64,000 bases of DNA from CAISIP01 sp031396205 (lineage in GTDB: Bacteria > Pseudomonadota > Gammaproteobacteria > Burkholderiales > Burkholderiaceae_C): assembly GCA_031396205.1 (NCBI GenBank), contig JANNKH010000096.1, positions 61,047 through 125,046 of the forward strand, written 5' to 3'. The notes under the pieces were generated by a model. It was given only the letters and a program-made list of their open reading frames with translations, searched no databases and had not been told where the DNA came from. Below are positions 44,938 to 54,640 of the stretch, in pieces. Position 1 is the stretch's first letter, and every line of letters begins with the position of its first letter. A program made the translations under genes and the position numbers.

Positions 44938-45279
44938 TCAACCCCTGCTCGGTCCGCTGCGGGTACTGCGTCGCAGTCGTCCCCCGGTACCGGCGTCGAA
45001 CATCTGCGTGATGTCGGCCAGGCAGGCACGTGCGGTGGACTCTCCGCGTGCGGCGGCAATGGCGGTCATCAGGTCGGGCCGCGCGTACCACAGTTCATCG
45101 AGGTCGTGTGCGAACAGCAGCTTGCGTTCGACTGCTGAGTTTTTTCCATCCAGGCTCTGCTCCAGAACCAGCAGCATCGCCTTGCGGATGTCTTCCAGCC
45201 GGGCACTGGGTTCTGCGGCTGGCTGATGGCCCATCCAGCCAAAGAAACTATTTCGCAAACTTGTCTTGGCCCATCGCAT
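44938..45279 (-). CDS. Conserved hypothetical protein, 113 aa
   Basis: The ATG at 45279 has GGAGG eight bases upstream. The product (MRWAKTSLRNSFFGWMGHQ at the start, ELWYARPDLMTAIAAARGE in the middle) has no signal peptide or membrane segment, is largely helical in appearance, and looks like a protein family of unknown function that I recall from Burkholderiales genomes. No domain is recognised. It is transcribed away from the phosphatase-clsB genes; the 114 bp after it hold nothing clear. Confidence 0.7.
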   Translation of the reverse strand: MRWAKTSLRNSFFGWMGHQPAAEPSARLEDIRKAMLLVLEQSLDGKNSAVERKLLFAHDLDELWYARPDLMTAIAAARGESTARACLADITQMFDAGTGGRLRRSTRSGPSRG

Positions 45280-45543
45280 GCCACGTTCCTCCCAGCCGCA
45301 CCCGAATGACAAGGTTCCCTTGCCGTGAAGCGTGATCATCCCACCGATTGCGGTCCCAGTGCAACCGGCATATGTAACATTATTTCAACGCGCCTGGCTT
45401 GCCCCTGCAGTCGATATCGGCCACCCGGGCAGCAACTGAAGCCGCGCCGTACCTCGCACTCGGCCTTGCTGCCGCGAAGGGCCCACAGCCATAGCCGCCT
45501 TTCTCCTACAGCCGTTGGCGGGCTTGAATGGTACAAATCAGGA

Positions 45544-46332
45544 GTGAATTCCCAGGCCATCGCTGACCGCGCTACGTTGCAGCACTCCCGATCGTCCTTG
45601 CGCGTCTTGACCGTGAACATGCACAAGGGTTTCAGCTTTCTCAATCGCAGCTTCATCCTGCCGGAGCTGCGCAGTGCGGTGCGCGCCGTGCAGGCAGACC
45701 TGGTGTTCCTGCAGGAAGTGCAGGGTGACCATACCGGACATGCCGCGCGCGAGGCCAACTGGCCGCTGGTGCCGCAGTATGAGTTTCTGGCCGATACGAT
45801 GTGGCCCGACTTCGCCTATGGACGCAATGCGGTCTATCCGCACGGCCACCACGGCAATGCGGTGTTGTCCAAGTACCCGATCGTGCAACACCAGAATCGC
45901 GACGTGTCGATCGAAGGTCCCGAGCGTCGCGGCATGCTGCATTGCACACTGGCCGTGCCCGGATTCGGCGATGTTCACGCGGTCTGCGTGCACCTGGGCC
46001 TGCTCGAAGACCACCGCCGCCAGCAGTTGGACATGTTGTGCGCATTGGTCAACGCCGAGGTGCCTGACGGCGTGCCGGTGATCGTCGCCGGTGATTTCAA
46101 TGACTGGCGGTCCAGGGCCACCGCGCATCTGGCCCGGGGGGCCGGCCTGCACGAGGTCTTCCAGATGGTTTATGGGGAGTCAGCCCGCACGTTCCCGGCC
46201 CGATTCCCGTTGCTGCGACTCGATCGCATCTATGTGCGCGGCGCGGATGCCCACGCGCCCATGGTATTGCCGCGCAAGCCATGGTCGCATCTGTCCGACC
46301 ATTCGCCGCTGGCCGCGGAGATCGACCTGTGA
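45544..46332 (+). CDS. Endonuclease/exonuclease/phosphatase family protein
   Basis: An EEP-fold metallohydrolase. The core begins LRVLTVNMHKGFSFLNRSF and includes LVFLQEVQGDH (catalytic Glu), VCVHLGLLEDHRRQQ, VIVAGDFNDWR and the terminal SDHSPLAAEI. A GTG at 45544 is the most suitable start (262 aa), but its ribosome site is poorly spaced, so the N-terminus is uncertain. It overlaps clsB by GTGA and so is translationally coupled to cardiolipin synthesis; members next to clsB are common, with unknown substrate. Confidence 0.85.
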   Translation: MNSQAIADRATLQHSRSSLRVLTVNMHKGFSFLNRSFILPELRSAVRAVQADLVFLQEVQGDHTGHAAREANWPLVPQYEFLADTMWPDFAYGRNAVYPHGHHGNAVLSKYPIVQHQNRDVSIEGPERRGMLHCTLAVPGFGDVHAVCVHLGLLEDHRRQQLDMLCALVNAEVPDGVPVIVAGDFNDWRSRATAHLARGAGLHEVFQMVYGESARTFPARFPLLRLDRIYVRGADAHAPMVLPRKPWSHLSDHSPLAAEIDL

Positions 46333-47600
46333 AACCCACCTCGCGCTGGACCGGTGGCAACCAGGTGCGCCTGCTGGAAAACGGGGAGGCGTATTTCCCG
46401 GCGGTGTTCGACGCCATCCGGGCGGCCCGCCATGAGGTGATCCTGGAGACCTTCATCCTGTTCGAGGACCAGGTGGGCCTTGAACTGCACGCGGTGCTGC
46501 TGGATGCTGCGCGACGTGGTGTCCAGGTCGACATGCTGGTGGACGGATTCGGGTCCTCGGAACTCACACCGCACTTTGTCGATCCGCTCACGCAAGCCGG
46601 TGTGCGGCTGCGGGTGTTCGATCCCGCCAAACGGCTCATGGGCGTCCGCTTCAACGTGCTGCGCCGGATGCACCGCAAGATTGTCGTGGTCGATGGTCAG
46701 CAGGCGTTCGTCGGCGGCATCAATTTTTCATTTGATCACTTGCGCGAGTTCGGCCCCCTGGGCAAGCAGGACTACGCGGTCGCAGTCCAGGGTCCGATCG
46801 TCGCGCATATTCACACATTCGTGCGATCAGTGGCCAGCCATTCCGACCACCGCAGTGTCGACCCGCTCAACCATGCCAGCGCGTCGGGCCGCGCCGTACC
46901 GTCAGCGAACGGCGCCGTGCCGTCGGCTGGCGGCGCCGAGATGATCTTTGTCACCCGCGACAACCATCGGCATCGCAATGCCATCGAGCGCCATTACCGC
47001 GCGGCGATTCGCACCGCGCGCAAGCGGGTGGTGCTGGCCAATGCGTATTTTTTCCCGGGCTACCTGTTGCTGCGCCAGATGCGGCGTGCCGCGCGGCGCG
47101 GTGTGCAGGTGGTGCTGATCCTGCAGGGTGAGCCCGACATGCCGATCGCCAAGATCGCCGCCAGTCTGCTGTATGGTTACCTGCAGCGTTCCGGCGTGCA
47201 GATCTACGAGTATTGCGAGCGCCCGCTGCATGGCAAGGTCGCCGTGGTGGACGACAACTGGTCCACGGTCGGATCCAGCAACCTGGATCCACTGAGCCTG
47301 ACGCTCAATTTGGAGGCCAACCTGGTGATCCGGGATGCGCAGTTCACGCAGCAACTCGGCGAGCGGCTGCAGCATTTGATCGACAACCACTGCAAGTCGA
47401 TCGAACCCGAGCCTCCCGCGCCGGCGTGGGCGTTCTGGCATCCGCTGCGCGGCTTCTTGCTGTTCCATCTGCTCAGCGGCTTTTCCCGCTGGTTCAGCTG
47501 GCTGCCGCACCGGGTTCCGAAGGTGCAGCGGCTAGGCGGCAGCGCAGAGGTGGACGCTGCAGCGGCGACGGATGAAGAAATGGCCGATGGCGCGCGTTGA
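46329..47600 (+). CDS. clsB: Cardiolipin synthase B
   Basis: A phospholipase-D-fold enzyme that makes cardiolipin from phosphatidylglycerol. The GTG at 46329 overlaps the upstream stop and gives 423 residues. Two HKD motifs are intact: HRKIVVVDGQQAFVGG (about residue 115) and HGKVAVVDDNWSTVGSSN (about residue 302). No N-terminal membrane helices are seen, as in ClsB and unlike ClsA. Confidence 0.94.
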   Translation: MKPTSRWTGGNQVRLLENGEAYFPAVFDAIRAARHEVILETFILFEDQVGLELHAVLLDAARRGVQVDMLVDGFGSSELTPHFVDPLTQAGVRLRVFDPAKRLMGVRFNVLRRMHRKIVVVDGQQAFVGGINFSFDHLREFGPLGKQDYAVAVQGPIVAHIHTFVRSVASHSDHRSVDPLNHASASGRAVPSANGAVPSAGGAEMIFVTRDNHRHRNAIERHYRAAIRTARKRVVLANAYFFPGYLLLRQMRRAARRGVQVVLILQGEPDMPIAKIAASLLYGYLQRSGVQIYEYCERPLHGKVAVVDDNWSTVGSSNLDPLSLTLNLEANLVIRDAQFTQQLGERLQHLIDNHCKSIEPEPPAPAWAFWHPLRGFLLFHLLSGFSRWFSWLPHRVPKVQRLGGSAEVDAAAATDEEMADGAR

Positions 47601-48591
47601 ACCGGTGCCTTGGTCCAGCCCGGACGCCGGCGTGCCAGGCCTGCTGACACAGCGCGCATGGTGGCCCTGGCTGCGTCGCGGCTTGACGCTGGGGTTTTTT
47701 GTTGTGGTCGGGTGGTTGCTGTTCCGATTCGGTCGCGCGGTCGAATGGGACAAGGTGTGGACCAGCGTGCGTGCCAATCCGCCCGCGAGTTTGCTGTTGG
47801 CGACGGCACTGGCGCTCGCCAGCCATGGCATGGTTGCCAGCTTCGACTTGTTCGGACGCAGGGCGACCGGGCATGGCTTGTCGGTCCCCCGCTCGTGGTC
47901 GGTGGCCTGGATGTCGTATGCATTCAACTTGAACCTGGGTGCGCTGGTCGGAGGCGCCGGGTTCCGGTTTCGGCTGTATTCCCGGCTGGGACTCGACAGC
48001 GGCGTGATCGCCCAGGTGTATGGACTGAGCGTGGTGACGAACTGGCTCGGTTATCTGGTGCTGATCGGCGGCGTGTTGCTGCTGAGCCCGGTCCCATGGC
48101 CGCCGGACTGGCAACCTGGAGCACTGCTGGCGAGGACGCTGGGTGTGTTGCTGCCCCTGTTGGCGCTGGCCTACGTGCTGGGCTGCGCGTTCGCGCCGCG
48201 CCGGCGCTGGCAATGGCGCGGGCATGTCTTCACGCTGCCCTCCGGTCGCATGGCAGTTGCGCAGTTGCTGGTCTCGATGCTGAACTGGCTGACCATTGCG
48301 GCCGTGATTCATGTGCTGCTCGGGCCGACGGTCGGCTATCTGGTCGTGCTCGGGGTCACACTGGTCGCCGCGGTTGCCGGTGCCATCACGCATGTGCCAG
48401 CCGGACTGGGCGTACTCGAAGCCATTTTCATTGCGCTGCTGGCAAATGCGATGGCGCGGAACGACATTCTGGCGGCCCTGCTGACCTATCGCGCGCTGTA
48501 TTACCTCGGCCCGCTGCTACTGGCCGTGGTGGTGTATGCGGCGACCGAGGCACGCATGCGCCTCACGGCCGGCCAGCAGCCGGCTGACTGA
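47572..48591 (+). CDS. YbhN-like membrane protein (LPG-synthase/UPF0104 fold)
   Basis: A 339-residue inner-membrane protein with about seven to nine hydrophobic helices from residue 38. The segment GALVGGAGFRFRLYSRLGL and HVPAGLGVLEAIF match the UPF0104/lysylphosphatidylglycerol synthetase membrane domain. It overlaps clsB by 29 bp; a second in-frame ATG at 47587 would shorten it by five residues. Related proteins lie next to clsB in many proteobacteria and may move or flip phospholipids. The function is unknown. Confidence 0.88.
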   Translation: MKKWPMARVEPVPWSSPDAGVPGLLTQRAWWPWLRRGLTLGFFVVVGWLLFRFGRAVEWDKVWTSVRANPPASLLLATALALASHGMVASFDLFGRRATGHGLSVPRSWSVAWMSYAFNLNLGALVGGAGFRFRLYSRLGLDSGVIAQVYGLSVVTNWLGYLVLIGGVLLLSPVPWPPDWQPGALLARTLGVLLPLLALAYVLGCAFAPRRRWQWRGHVFTLPSGRMAVAQLLVSMLNWLTIAAVIHVLLGPTVGYLVVLGVTLVAAVAGAITHVPAGLGVLEAIFIALLANAMARNDILAALLTYRALYYLGPLLLAVVVYAATEARMRLTAGQQPAD

Positions 48592-48611
48592 CGACAGGTC
48601 TCGCAAGCGAT

Positions 48612-49712
48612 ATGGATGCAGCCGGATTCGACCTGGCAGTCCCGTTGGCACGGCTGACCGAGGTTGGCTACCGGATGCTCGCCGCCCTGCCATTGCTGTT
48701 GCTGGCCTTGTTGTGGGTGGCACTGTCGTGGCAATTCGGCCGCTGGCTGTCGCGCCGTGCCCTGCTCGACCGCGTGGGACACCGCAACGCATTCCTGCGC
48801 GATCTGGCGCGCACGACGGTGCAAGCCCTGACTGTGGCGGTCGGCGTGCTGGTGGCGCTCGAGATCCTGGATGCCACGGCCCTGGTCGGAGCCGTGCTGG
48901 GCACCGCCGGTGTGTTGGGGGTCGCGCTGGGGTTTGCGTTCAAGGAGACACTCGAAAACTACCTGGCCGGCATCCTGATGAGTCTGCGCCAGCCATTTTC
49001 GCCGCGCGACCACCTGGTGATCGATGGACATGAGGGAGTGGTGATTGCGATGACCTCGCGCGCAAACATTCCGATGACCCCCGATGGCAACCATCTGCGC
49101 ATCCCCAATGCGCTGGTGTTTCGCAGCGTGACGCTGAACTACACCCGCAACCCCAGTCGGCGCTTCGAGTTCGATGTGGCTATGGGAGTGGGCGAGAACC
49201 TGGTGCAGGCGCAGCAGATCGGCACGGCGCAACTGCGCGGGCTCGACGAGGTATTGCAAGATCCCCCGGCACGGGCCTATATCAGCGCGCTGGGCGACAC
49301 CACCGTGCAGGTGCGCTTCCATGGCTGGGTCGACCAGCGCAGCCATGATTTCCTGATGGTCAAGAGCGAGGCGATGCGCTCCGTCAAGCTGGCCCTGGAG
49401 CGCGCCGCAATGGATCTGCCCGAGCCGATCGACCGATCGCCGCTGACGGGGCACGGCGATGGGGTTGCGGCGCCCGTCGAGTCCGCGCCGGTATTCTCAC
49501 GGCCATCGCCGCGGGTGGCCGGGTGGGTAGCCGGAAAGGAGTCAGCGGTCGATACCGGCATCAATACCGATTTGCAGCAACAGATACTGCACGACCCGAG
49601 GGCCGGTGGTTCCGCCAACCTGCTCGACCCGGCTGCGCCGCAGGAGTGGGCCATGCCGCCCGAACCGATCCGTCGCCCCGCGCGCCCGCGCGCGGCAGGA
49701 GTCACCGGATGA
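48612..49712 (+). CDS. MscS-family mechanosensitive channel
   Basis: A 366-residue channel with three predicted helices in residues 1-110, the pore-lining GVLGVALGFAFKETLENYLAGI stretch split here as two motifs, GTAGVLGVALGFAF and ENYLAGILM, and a beta-domain (about 115-270). An unusual Pro/Ala-rich C-terminal tail of about 90 residues follows; it runs to just before the truncated DUF2254 gene and may come from the same rearrangement. Releases solutes upon hypo-osmotic shock. Confidence 0.9.
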   Translation: MDAAGFDLAVPLARLTEVGYRMLAALPLLLLALLWVALSWQFGRWLSRRALLDRVGHRNAFLRDLARTTVQALTVAVGVLVALEILDATALVGAVLGTAGVLGVALGFAFKETLENYLAGILMSLRQPFSPRDHLVIDGHEGVVIAMTSRANIPMTPDGNHLRIPNALVFRSVTLNYTRNPSRRFEFDVAMGVGENLVQAQQIGTAQLRGLDEVLQDPPARAYISALGDTTVQVRFHGWVDQRSHDFLMVKSEAMRSVKLALERAAMDLPEPIDRSPLTGHGDGVAAPVESAPVFSRPSPRVAGWVAGKESAVDTGINTDLQQQILHDPRAGGSANLLDPAAPQEWAMPPEPIRRPARPRAAGVTG

Positions 49713-49739
49713 TGCCGGACCGGCCGGTTCGCGCTGTTC

Positions 49740-50585
49740 GTGCTGACCCTGCTGGTGTTTGCGATCGTGATACTGACCTTCGTGCGCTGGGTCGACCGGA
49801 TCGCGCGCCTGGGGCGTATGGGAACCGCCATCGGTGCGGTGGAGCAGGCCACGGCTGCCGCGATGCGCCGGCGCCGGCGGGCGCCCCATCTGCAGGGCGT
49901 ACCGTCATTGCCGTTGCAGCCACTGGGCCGGGCGATCTACGCGCGCAGCGTCGGTTACGTGCAGTATGTCGACGTGTCCGCCTTGCAGGCGTGCGCCGAA
50001 CGCGCGCAGGGACAAGTCGTGGTGTTGGCTTTGCCGGGCAAGTTCGCGGCACCGGGCGTCCCGCTGGCCCATGTCAGCGCGCCCCCCGGCGCTGTGCGGG
50101 ACTTCGATCCGCAGCAGGTGGCGCAGGCATTTCAGATCGGCGATCAGCGCAAATTCGATGACGATCCGCGGTTCGGCCTGGTGGTGTTGTCGCAGATCGC
50201 CGGGCGCGCCCTTTCGCCCGCGGTCAACGACCCCGGTACGGCGATCGACGTGATCGGCACGCTGGTCCGCCTGTTCACCCAATGGTCCGAGCCGGTGGCG
50301 GGCGATGATGCCGCATCCGATGTGCACAACCGCGTCGAAGTGCCGTCGCTGTCCCTGCAGGACCTGTTCGACGATGCGTTCACCTCCATCGCGCGCGATG
50401 GCGCGGAATCCATCGAGGTGGGCGTGCGTCTGCAAAAGGCGTTCGCATCACTTGGGCAACTCGATGACCGGGCCATTGCCGGGGTTTCCCGCCACCATGC
50501 GCGACTGGCGCTCGACCGAGCCTGCCTGGCGCTGGAACTGCCGCACGATCTGGCAACGCTGCGCGCGGTGGCTGAACAGGAATGA
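49740..50585 (+). pseudogene. DUF2254 membrane protein, N-terminally truncated
   Basis: A 281-residue frame from a GTG, or open from 49713, with one membrane helix (LTLLVFAIVILTF) and then the cytoplasmic part of DUF2254 proteins (SVGYVQYVD, RFGLVVLSQIAGRALSPAVNDPGTAIDVIGT). The family normally has about 130-150 more residues with further helices at the N-terminus; these are missing, and upstream DNA codes for the MscS tail. A TGA at 49710-49712 closes the frame. Either a remnant or a shortened but working gene. Confidence 0.65.
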
Positions 50586-50594
50586 CGCTAGCGG

Positions 50595-52100
50595 TCAGGC
50601 TCTGAAGGCGGGCCCGTTCGGTTTGAGTCGCAACCCGTCGGCCAGTCGTGTCCAGGCCAATTCACTCGGATCGTGGATCATCGGGCCGGGCGCCTTGGCG
50701 ACCAGGATCTCCTGTGCGATCGGCGTGAAGTCGGCACGAAAATGAACCGAACTCTTGTTGACCAGAATGCCTTGTTCCGTCGGTTCGATGCCGACGAAGC
50801 GGTACAACTCCTGGTCTGCCAATTGGGTCTTGTTGCTGACGACCACGATGCGCACGCCCTCGATCGACAGGCAGGCTGAAGGCCCCAGTCGCATGGTGGC
50901 TCCGCGCGAGAACGCGCCTTTGCAGACTACTGTGCCATCGGACAGTGACTCGACGCGAAAGCTGCCTTGCAGTGGTGCATCGCCGGTGGTGCCCGACCTG
51001 CCACCCAGCGCCAGCGTGATCTGCGCGCCGGGCCCGGCCCGATGGGCTGCCAGGGCCGCGCTTGCGTCCACCATCAGTCCCAGGGCAGCGCCGCGGCCAA
51101 CCCGCCCCGCACCGCAGGCGAGCAAGGCGCGCAGCATGCCGGTCGTGTCGGAGTCGCCGCCCGCGCCCGGGTTGTCCTGCGTGTCGGCGATCACCACCGG
51201 CCGAGAGGAGCGAGCGGCGACGGCCATGGCGCGGCGTACCGCTGCCTTTGCACCATACACCGGTGCGTCGAAGTCGCCCTCATGGGACGCCACCAGCCGG
51301 GCCAGTTCGCCAGCCGCCGCTTGGGCCGCCGCGAACGTGCTGCCGTAGGCAAACGCCACCGGCCCGCACTCCGGGAAATCGGCCGCCGGAAAGCCGGGTG
51401 TGAACGACAGGCTGGGCAGGCTTGCCGACTCCAGCTTTGGCAGGGCCTGGTAAATGCTGCGTCCTGGCTCCAGGTCGGTTGACTGCGATGCCAGCGGGAT
51501 CAGGAATGGCAGTCGCTGCGATGCGCAATGTGGCCGTGCCATGCCGTCGAGCAGCTGCATCAGCATGAAGGCGGCGCGGGCGCCGGTCTCGGCCATGTCG
51601 ATATGGGGGTAGGTGCGATAAGCCACCATCATGTCGGCGCAGTCCAGCATCCGGCGCGTGACGTTGGCATGCAGGTCCAGACTGGCAAGGATGGGTGTCG
51701 CCGGTCCGACGACGGCGCGCACCCGCGCCAGCAATTCACCTTCGCCGTCGTCCAGGTGCTCGGCCACCATGGCGCCGTGCAGGTCGAGGTAGACCGCATC
51801 GGGCCGGGCGTCGCGGATGGCGCCCACGATCATCGCCGCGATGCGCTCATAGGCGTCCCGTGTCACGTGGGCCGATGGCTCGGCCGCGGCCCATGCGGTG
51901 GGCAGCAACTGGTGCCGACGACCGTGCATCTGCTCGATGAAACCGGCGATCGGCAGGTTGCGCGCCACCATGGTCTCCAGTATGGCGCCGCCACGGCACA
52001 GGCCCGGCCAGCCACCACCCCGGGCGAAATGGTCGAACCCCGCCCTGGACGGCGCAAATGTGTTGGTCTCGTGCTGGAAACCACCGATCGCAATACGCAT
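50595..52100 (-). CDS. MlrC-like M81-family metallopeptidase
   Basis: A 501-residue zinc enzyme of the microcystinase C family. Start at 52100 has AAGGGA upstream and gives MRIAIGGFQHETNTFAP. Metal-binding regions: YLDLHGAMVAEHLDDGEGELL and SLDLHANVTRRM, plus DTQDNPGAGGDSDTTGML and the C-terminal MlrC domain. The family cleaves or opens many small ureido or peptide-like substrates; here substrate is unknown. No link to microcystin is implied. Confidence 0.88.
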   Translation of the reverse strand: MRIAIGGFQHETNTFAPSRAGFDHFARGGGWPGLCRGGAILETMVARNLPIAGFIEQMHGRRHQLLPTAWAAAEPSAHVTRDAYERIAAMIVGAIRDARPDAVYLDLHGAMVAEHLDDGEGELLARVRAVVGPATPILASLDLHANVTRRMLDCADMMVAYRTYPHIDMAETGARAAFMLMQLLDGMARPHCASQRLPFLIPLASQSTDLEPGRSIYQALPKLESASLPSLSFTPGFPAADFPECGPVAFAYGSTFAAAQAAAGELARLVASHEGDFDAPVYGAKAAVRRAMAVAARSSRPVVIADTQDNPGAGGDSDTTGMLRALLACGAGRVGRGAALGLMVDASAALAAHRAGPGAQITLALGGRSGTTGDAPLQGSFRVESLSDGTVVCKGAFSRGATMRLGPSACLSIEGVRIVVVSNKTQLADQELYRFVGIEPTEQGILVNKSSVHFRADFTPIAQEILVAKAPGPMIHDPSELAWTRLADGLRLKPNGPAFRA

Positions 52101-52292
52101 GTATTTTCCCTTCGTCGAATCCGCAGCCGGCGGCCGCTGCGCAGGCGTTCTGGCGCGCGAGGCCCGATCGTACCGGTCTTGGCGGTACTGGTCCGCGGCC
52201 GAGGCGCTAGACTGGCCGCAGGACGGTTCGGCCATCTGCTGCGGGGCGGGCCCGGATCATCGTTTTTCATCCCGTCAGAAAGGAAATGCACA

Positions 52293-53048
52293 ATGAACGA
52301 CATCAAGGGCAAGGCTGTACTCGTTACCGGCGCATCCACTGGCATCGGTGCCGGTTGCGCACTGGCGCTGGGCGCCTTTGGCGCCAAGGTGGCCGTGCAC
52401 TACAACACCTCGCAGGAGGCCGCGCAAGCGGTGGTTGCGAGCATCGTAAAGGCTGGTGGCGAGGCCTTTGCCTTGCAGGGTGACCTGCGCCACAGCGCGC
52501 AATGCGAGCGGGTGGTCAGCGAGGCGGCGCAGCGTTGGGGGCGGATCGACATCCTGATCAACAATGCCGGCGCGCTGGTGCAGCGCGTGCCGATCGGTGA
52601 ACTCACCGACGGCTTGTTCAACGACATCATCGATCTCAATGTGCGCTCGATGATGATGTGCACCAAATATGCCGTCGCGCACATGACACAGGGCGGCAGC
52701 ATCATCAACCTGACCAGCATTGCCGCGCGCCATGGGGGCGGACCGGGCGCTGCGATGTACGCCGCGTCAAAGGGCTTCGTCAGCGTGGCGACCAAGGGCC
52801 TTGCCAAGGAACTGGTGGGGCGCGATATCCGGGTCAACGCGGTTTCGCCGGGCGTGATCCAGACGCCTTTCCATGACAAATTCTCGACGCCCGAACAACT
52901 CGAAACCATGCGCAGGACCATTCCGATGGAGCGCCTGGGCACGGTCGACGAATGCGTCGGCGCGTTTGTCTACTTTGCTTCGCGGCAACTGTCGGGGTAT
53001 GTCACCGGGCAGATCATCGAGGTCAACGGCGGTCAGTACATGCCGTAA
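52293..53048 (+). CDS. Short-chain dehydrogenase/reductase
   Basis: A classical SDR of 251 residues. NAD(P)-binding TGASTGIGAG, NNAG, the catalytic Ser of INLTSIAARHGG and YAASK give the Ser-Tyr-Lys set, and the end TGQIIEVNGGQYMP is typical. HYNTSQEAA after the second strand suggests NADPH preference, but this is not conclusive. AGGAA lies before the ATG. Substrate unknown; divergent from the MlrC-like gene with 192 bp between. Confidence 0.92.
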   Translation: MNDIKGKAVLVTGASTGIGAGCALALGAFGAKVAVHYNTSQEAAQAVVASIVKAGGEAFALQGDLRHSAQCERVVSEAAQRWGRIDILINNAGALVQRVPIGELTDGLFNDIIDLNVRSMMMCTKYAVAHMTQGGSIINLTSIAARHGGGPGAAMYAASKGFVSVATKGLAKELVGRDIRVNAVSPGVIQTPFHDKFSTPEQLETMRRTIPMERLGTVDECVGAFVYFASRQLSGYVTGQIIEVNGGQYMP

Positions 53049-53147
53049 GTGACCGCGCGGGCGCCGGTAACTGGTCGGCATGAAGGTAGACTGGCGCCAG
53101 TTCGCCGGTGATGGTCACGACAGGCCGACATCTACAAGGGAGAAGAC

Positions 53148-53732
53148 ATGCGCCTGCATCGTAGTTTTTCGGTTGGTGCTTTGTTGGTGGCGGTGGTTCT
53201 TGCAGGCAGCGCCGTGGCGCAATCCCGATATGTTTGCCGTTCCGCAAATGGCCAGGCGACGTTGTCTGATCGTCCGTGTGCATCGGATAGGCCTGGCATC
53301 ACCTACCACGGACCGCTGAGCCCATCCACACAGCGTTCAACCCTAGCTTCTCAGGTCGCGGCACCTGCCGATCATCTGCAGTTTCTCGGCGCGCAATGCA
53401 GTGCGATGCTCGAGGGCATCCGTACCGGCCCAGCCCGGGGGGTCAATGGCCAAACGACGGCGGAGCTGCAGCGCAATTATCAGCAGCAATGCAAGGACGA
53501 CGATCGGGAAGCCCGCGCCAAGCTGGCCGAGTCGCTACGCGATCATGCCAGCGCCCAGGCGCAAACCAAACAGCAGGCCCACAACCAGTTGCAGCGCACT
53601 GCCTTGGCGCAACAACAGTGCGATGAATCGAAGCGGATCATCCATGGCAAGCGCAAACGGACCGATCTGAGCGAGGGCGAGAAGGACGAGCTGGCACGGT
53701 TCGAGAGCAATTACAAGTCGCGTTGCGCCTGA
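53148..53732 (+). CDS. Secreted hypothetical protein (DUF4124-like start)
   Basis: A 194-residue protein with a signal peptide cut after AVAQ, followed by SRYVCRSANGQATLSDRPC, similar to DUF4124 beginnings. A Gln/Ala/Lys-rich helical stretch (about residues 110-165) may form a coiled coil. Cys residues occur in pairs (at the start, CSAML, CKDDD, CDESKR, CA), which could make disulfides in the periplasm. GGGAGA precedes the ATG. Function unknown. Its end overlaps the convergent gene by 22 bp. Confidence 0.8.
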   Translation: MRLHRSFSVGALLVAVVLAGSAVAQSRYVCRSANGQATLSDRPCASDRPGITYHGPLSPSTQRSTLASQVAAPADHLQFLGAQCSAMLEGIRTGPARGVNGQTTAELQRNYQQQCKDDDREARAKLAESLRDHASAQAQTKQQAHNQLQRTALAQQQCDESKRIIHGKRKRTDLSEGEKDELARFESNYKSRCA

Positions 53733-54640
53733 GCCTGGCGCAAGCAGACGCTCCCGGGCCGTTCAGAGCGATCGCGCACGCTGAGCGCGCAGATGCGCTG
53801 GCACAGCACGCGTCGGAACATTCCCGCGCGGGCAGCGGAATTGTCCGACGCATGGTGGTTGCGTATCAGCGGGTGGTATTGCGGCGATGCCGTGATGGCA
53901 TGTCCGGCGCCATAGATGCGGGCCGCACCCGGCACCACCCCCAGGCGGGAACCCAGCTGAACCGCGACTTCGTCGGCCACATCGGGTGCCAGGCAGGCAA
54001 CGTGCGCCAGGCCGCGCACGGCAGTGGCCAATCCCGCCGGGTCCACGCCAAAGAAGCGGGTATCCGGGCGATTGGCCAGCGCGATGATGGGCAGCCTGCG
54101 ATCGGGTGAGCGCACATGCGCCAGAAACTGCGCCAGTTGCTCCGGATTGCCGACCGGGCGCGCCTCGCCAAGCACCGCAACCGGGCCGTCGACCAATTGC
54201 AGGCGCTCGACCCAGCTGCCCAGCAGCCGCGGCGGTGCTACTACCAGCGGCGCGTCAACGATGGCGGTGCAGTCGGTGTGCAGGTGCAATGTATGCACGC
54301 CGCTGGTCTGGCGCACATCGGCATGCGTGATCCAGGTGCGTGCGCCTTGGCGCTCATGAAACGCCACACTCAGTGTCCAGCCGCTGCCGTCGGGGTGCGT
54401 GGCGGCAACCAGTTGCTGGCCCGGCGAACTGCGGGTGAAATGGTCCGATGCCATTGCCGCAGCCGAGGGCAGCAGCCGTGGCCATTTGCTCGCCACCCAT
54501 TGCCAGGCCAATGCACGAGCGAGCTGGCCGGTGGCGCTGTCGCCGCGCGTACTGCGCAACCGCGCGCGCACGATCGGCCGCAGCGCGGCTTGCAGGCCGA
54601 TCAGTGGTAGCGGGTGGTGGAAAGCAGGTGAAGATGGCAT
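53711..54640 (-). CDS. Unrecognised 309-aa protein with GLAHV / GAARIYGAGH / HPL motif
   Basis: The start at 54640 gives 309 residues; no signal or membrane helix. The first half (about 10-150) has no recognised domain, with EVA-type WVASKWPRLLPSAAAMASDHF. The C-terminal half has ALANRPDTRFFGVDPAGLA, VRGLAHVACL, LGSRLGVVPGAARIYGAGH and QYHPLI. I recall the pattern GLAHV...LG...GA.RIY.PG...HPL in uncharacterised proteins of several phyla, some near defence genes, but this is memory of a pattern, not a search. It overlaps the convergent secreted-protein gene by 22 bp. Confidence 0.65.
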   Translation of the reverse strand: MPSSPAFHHPLPLIGLQAALRPIVRARLRSTRGDSATGQLARALAWQWVASKWPRLLPSAAAMASDHFTRSSPGQQLVAATHPDGSGWTLSVAFHERQGARTWITHADVRQTSGVHTLHLHTDCTAIVDAPLVVAPPRLLGSWVERLQLVDGPVAVLGEARPVGNPEQLAQFLAHVRSPDRRLPIIALANRPDTRFFGVDPAGLATAVRGLAHVACLAPDVADEVAVQLGSRLGVVPGAARIYGAGHAITASPQYHPLIRNHHASDNSAARAGMFRRVLCQRICALSVRDRSERPGSVCLRQAQAQRDL

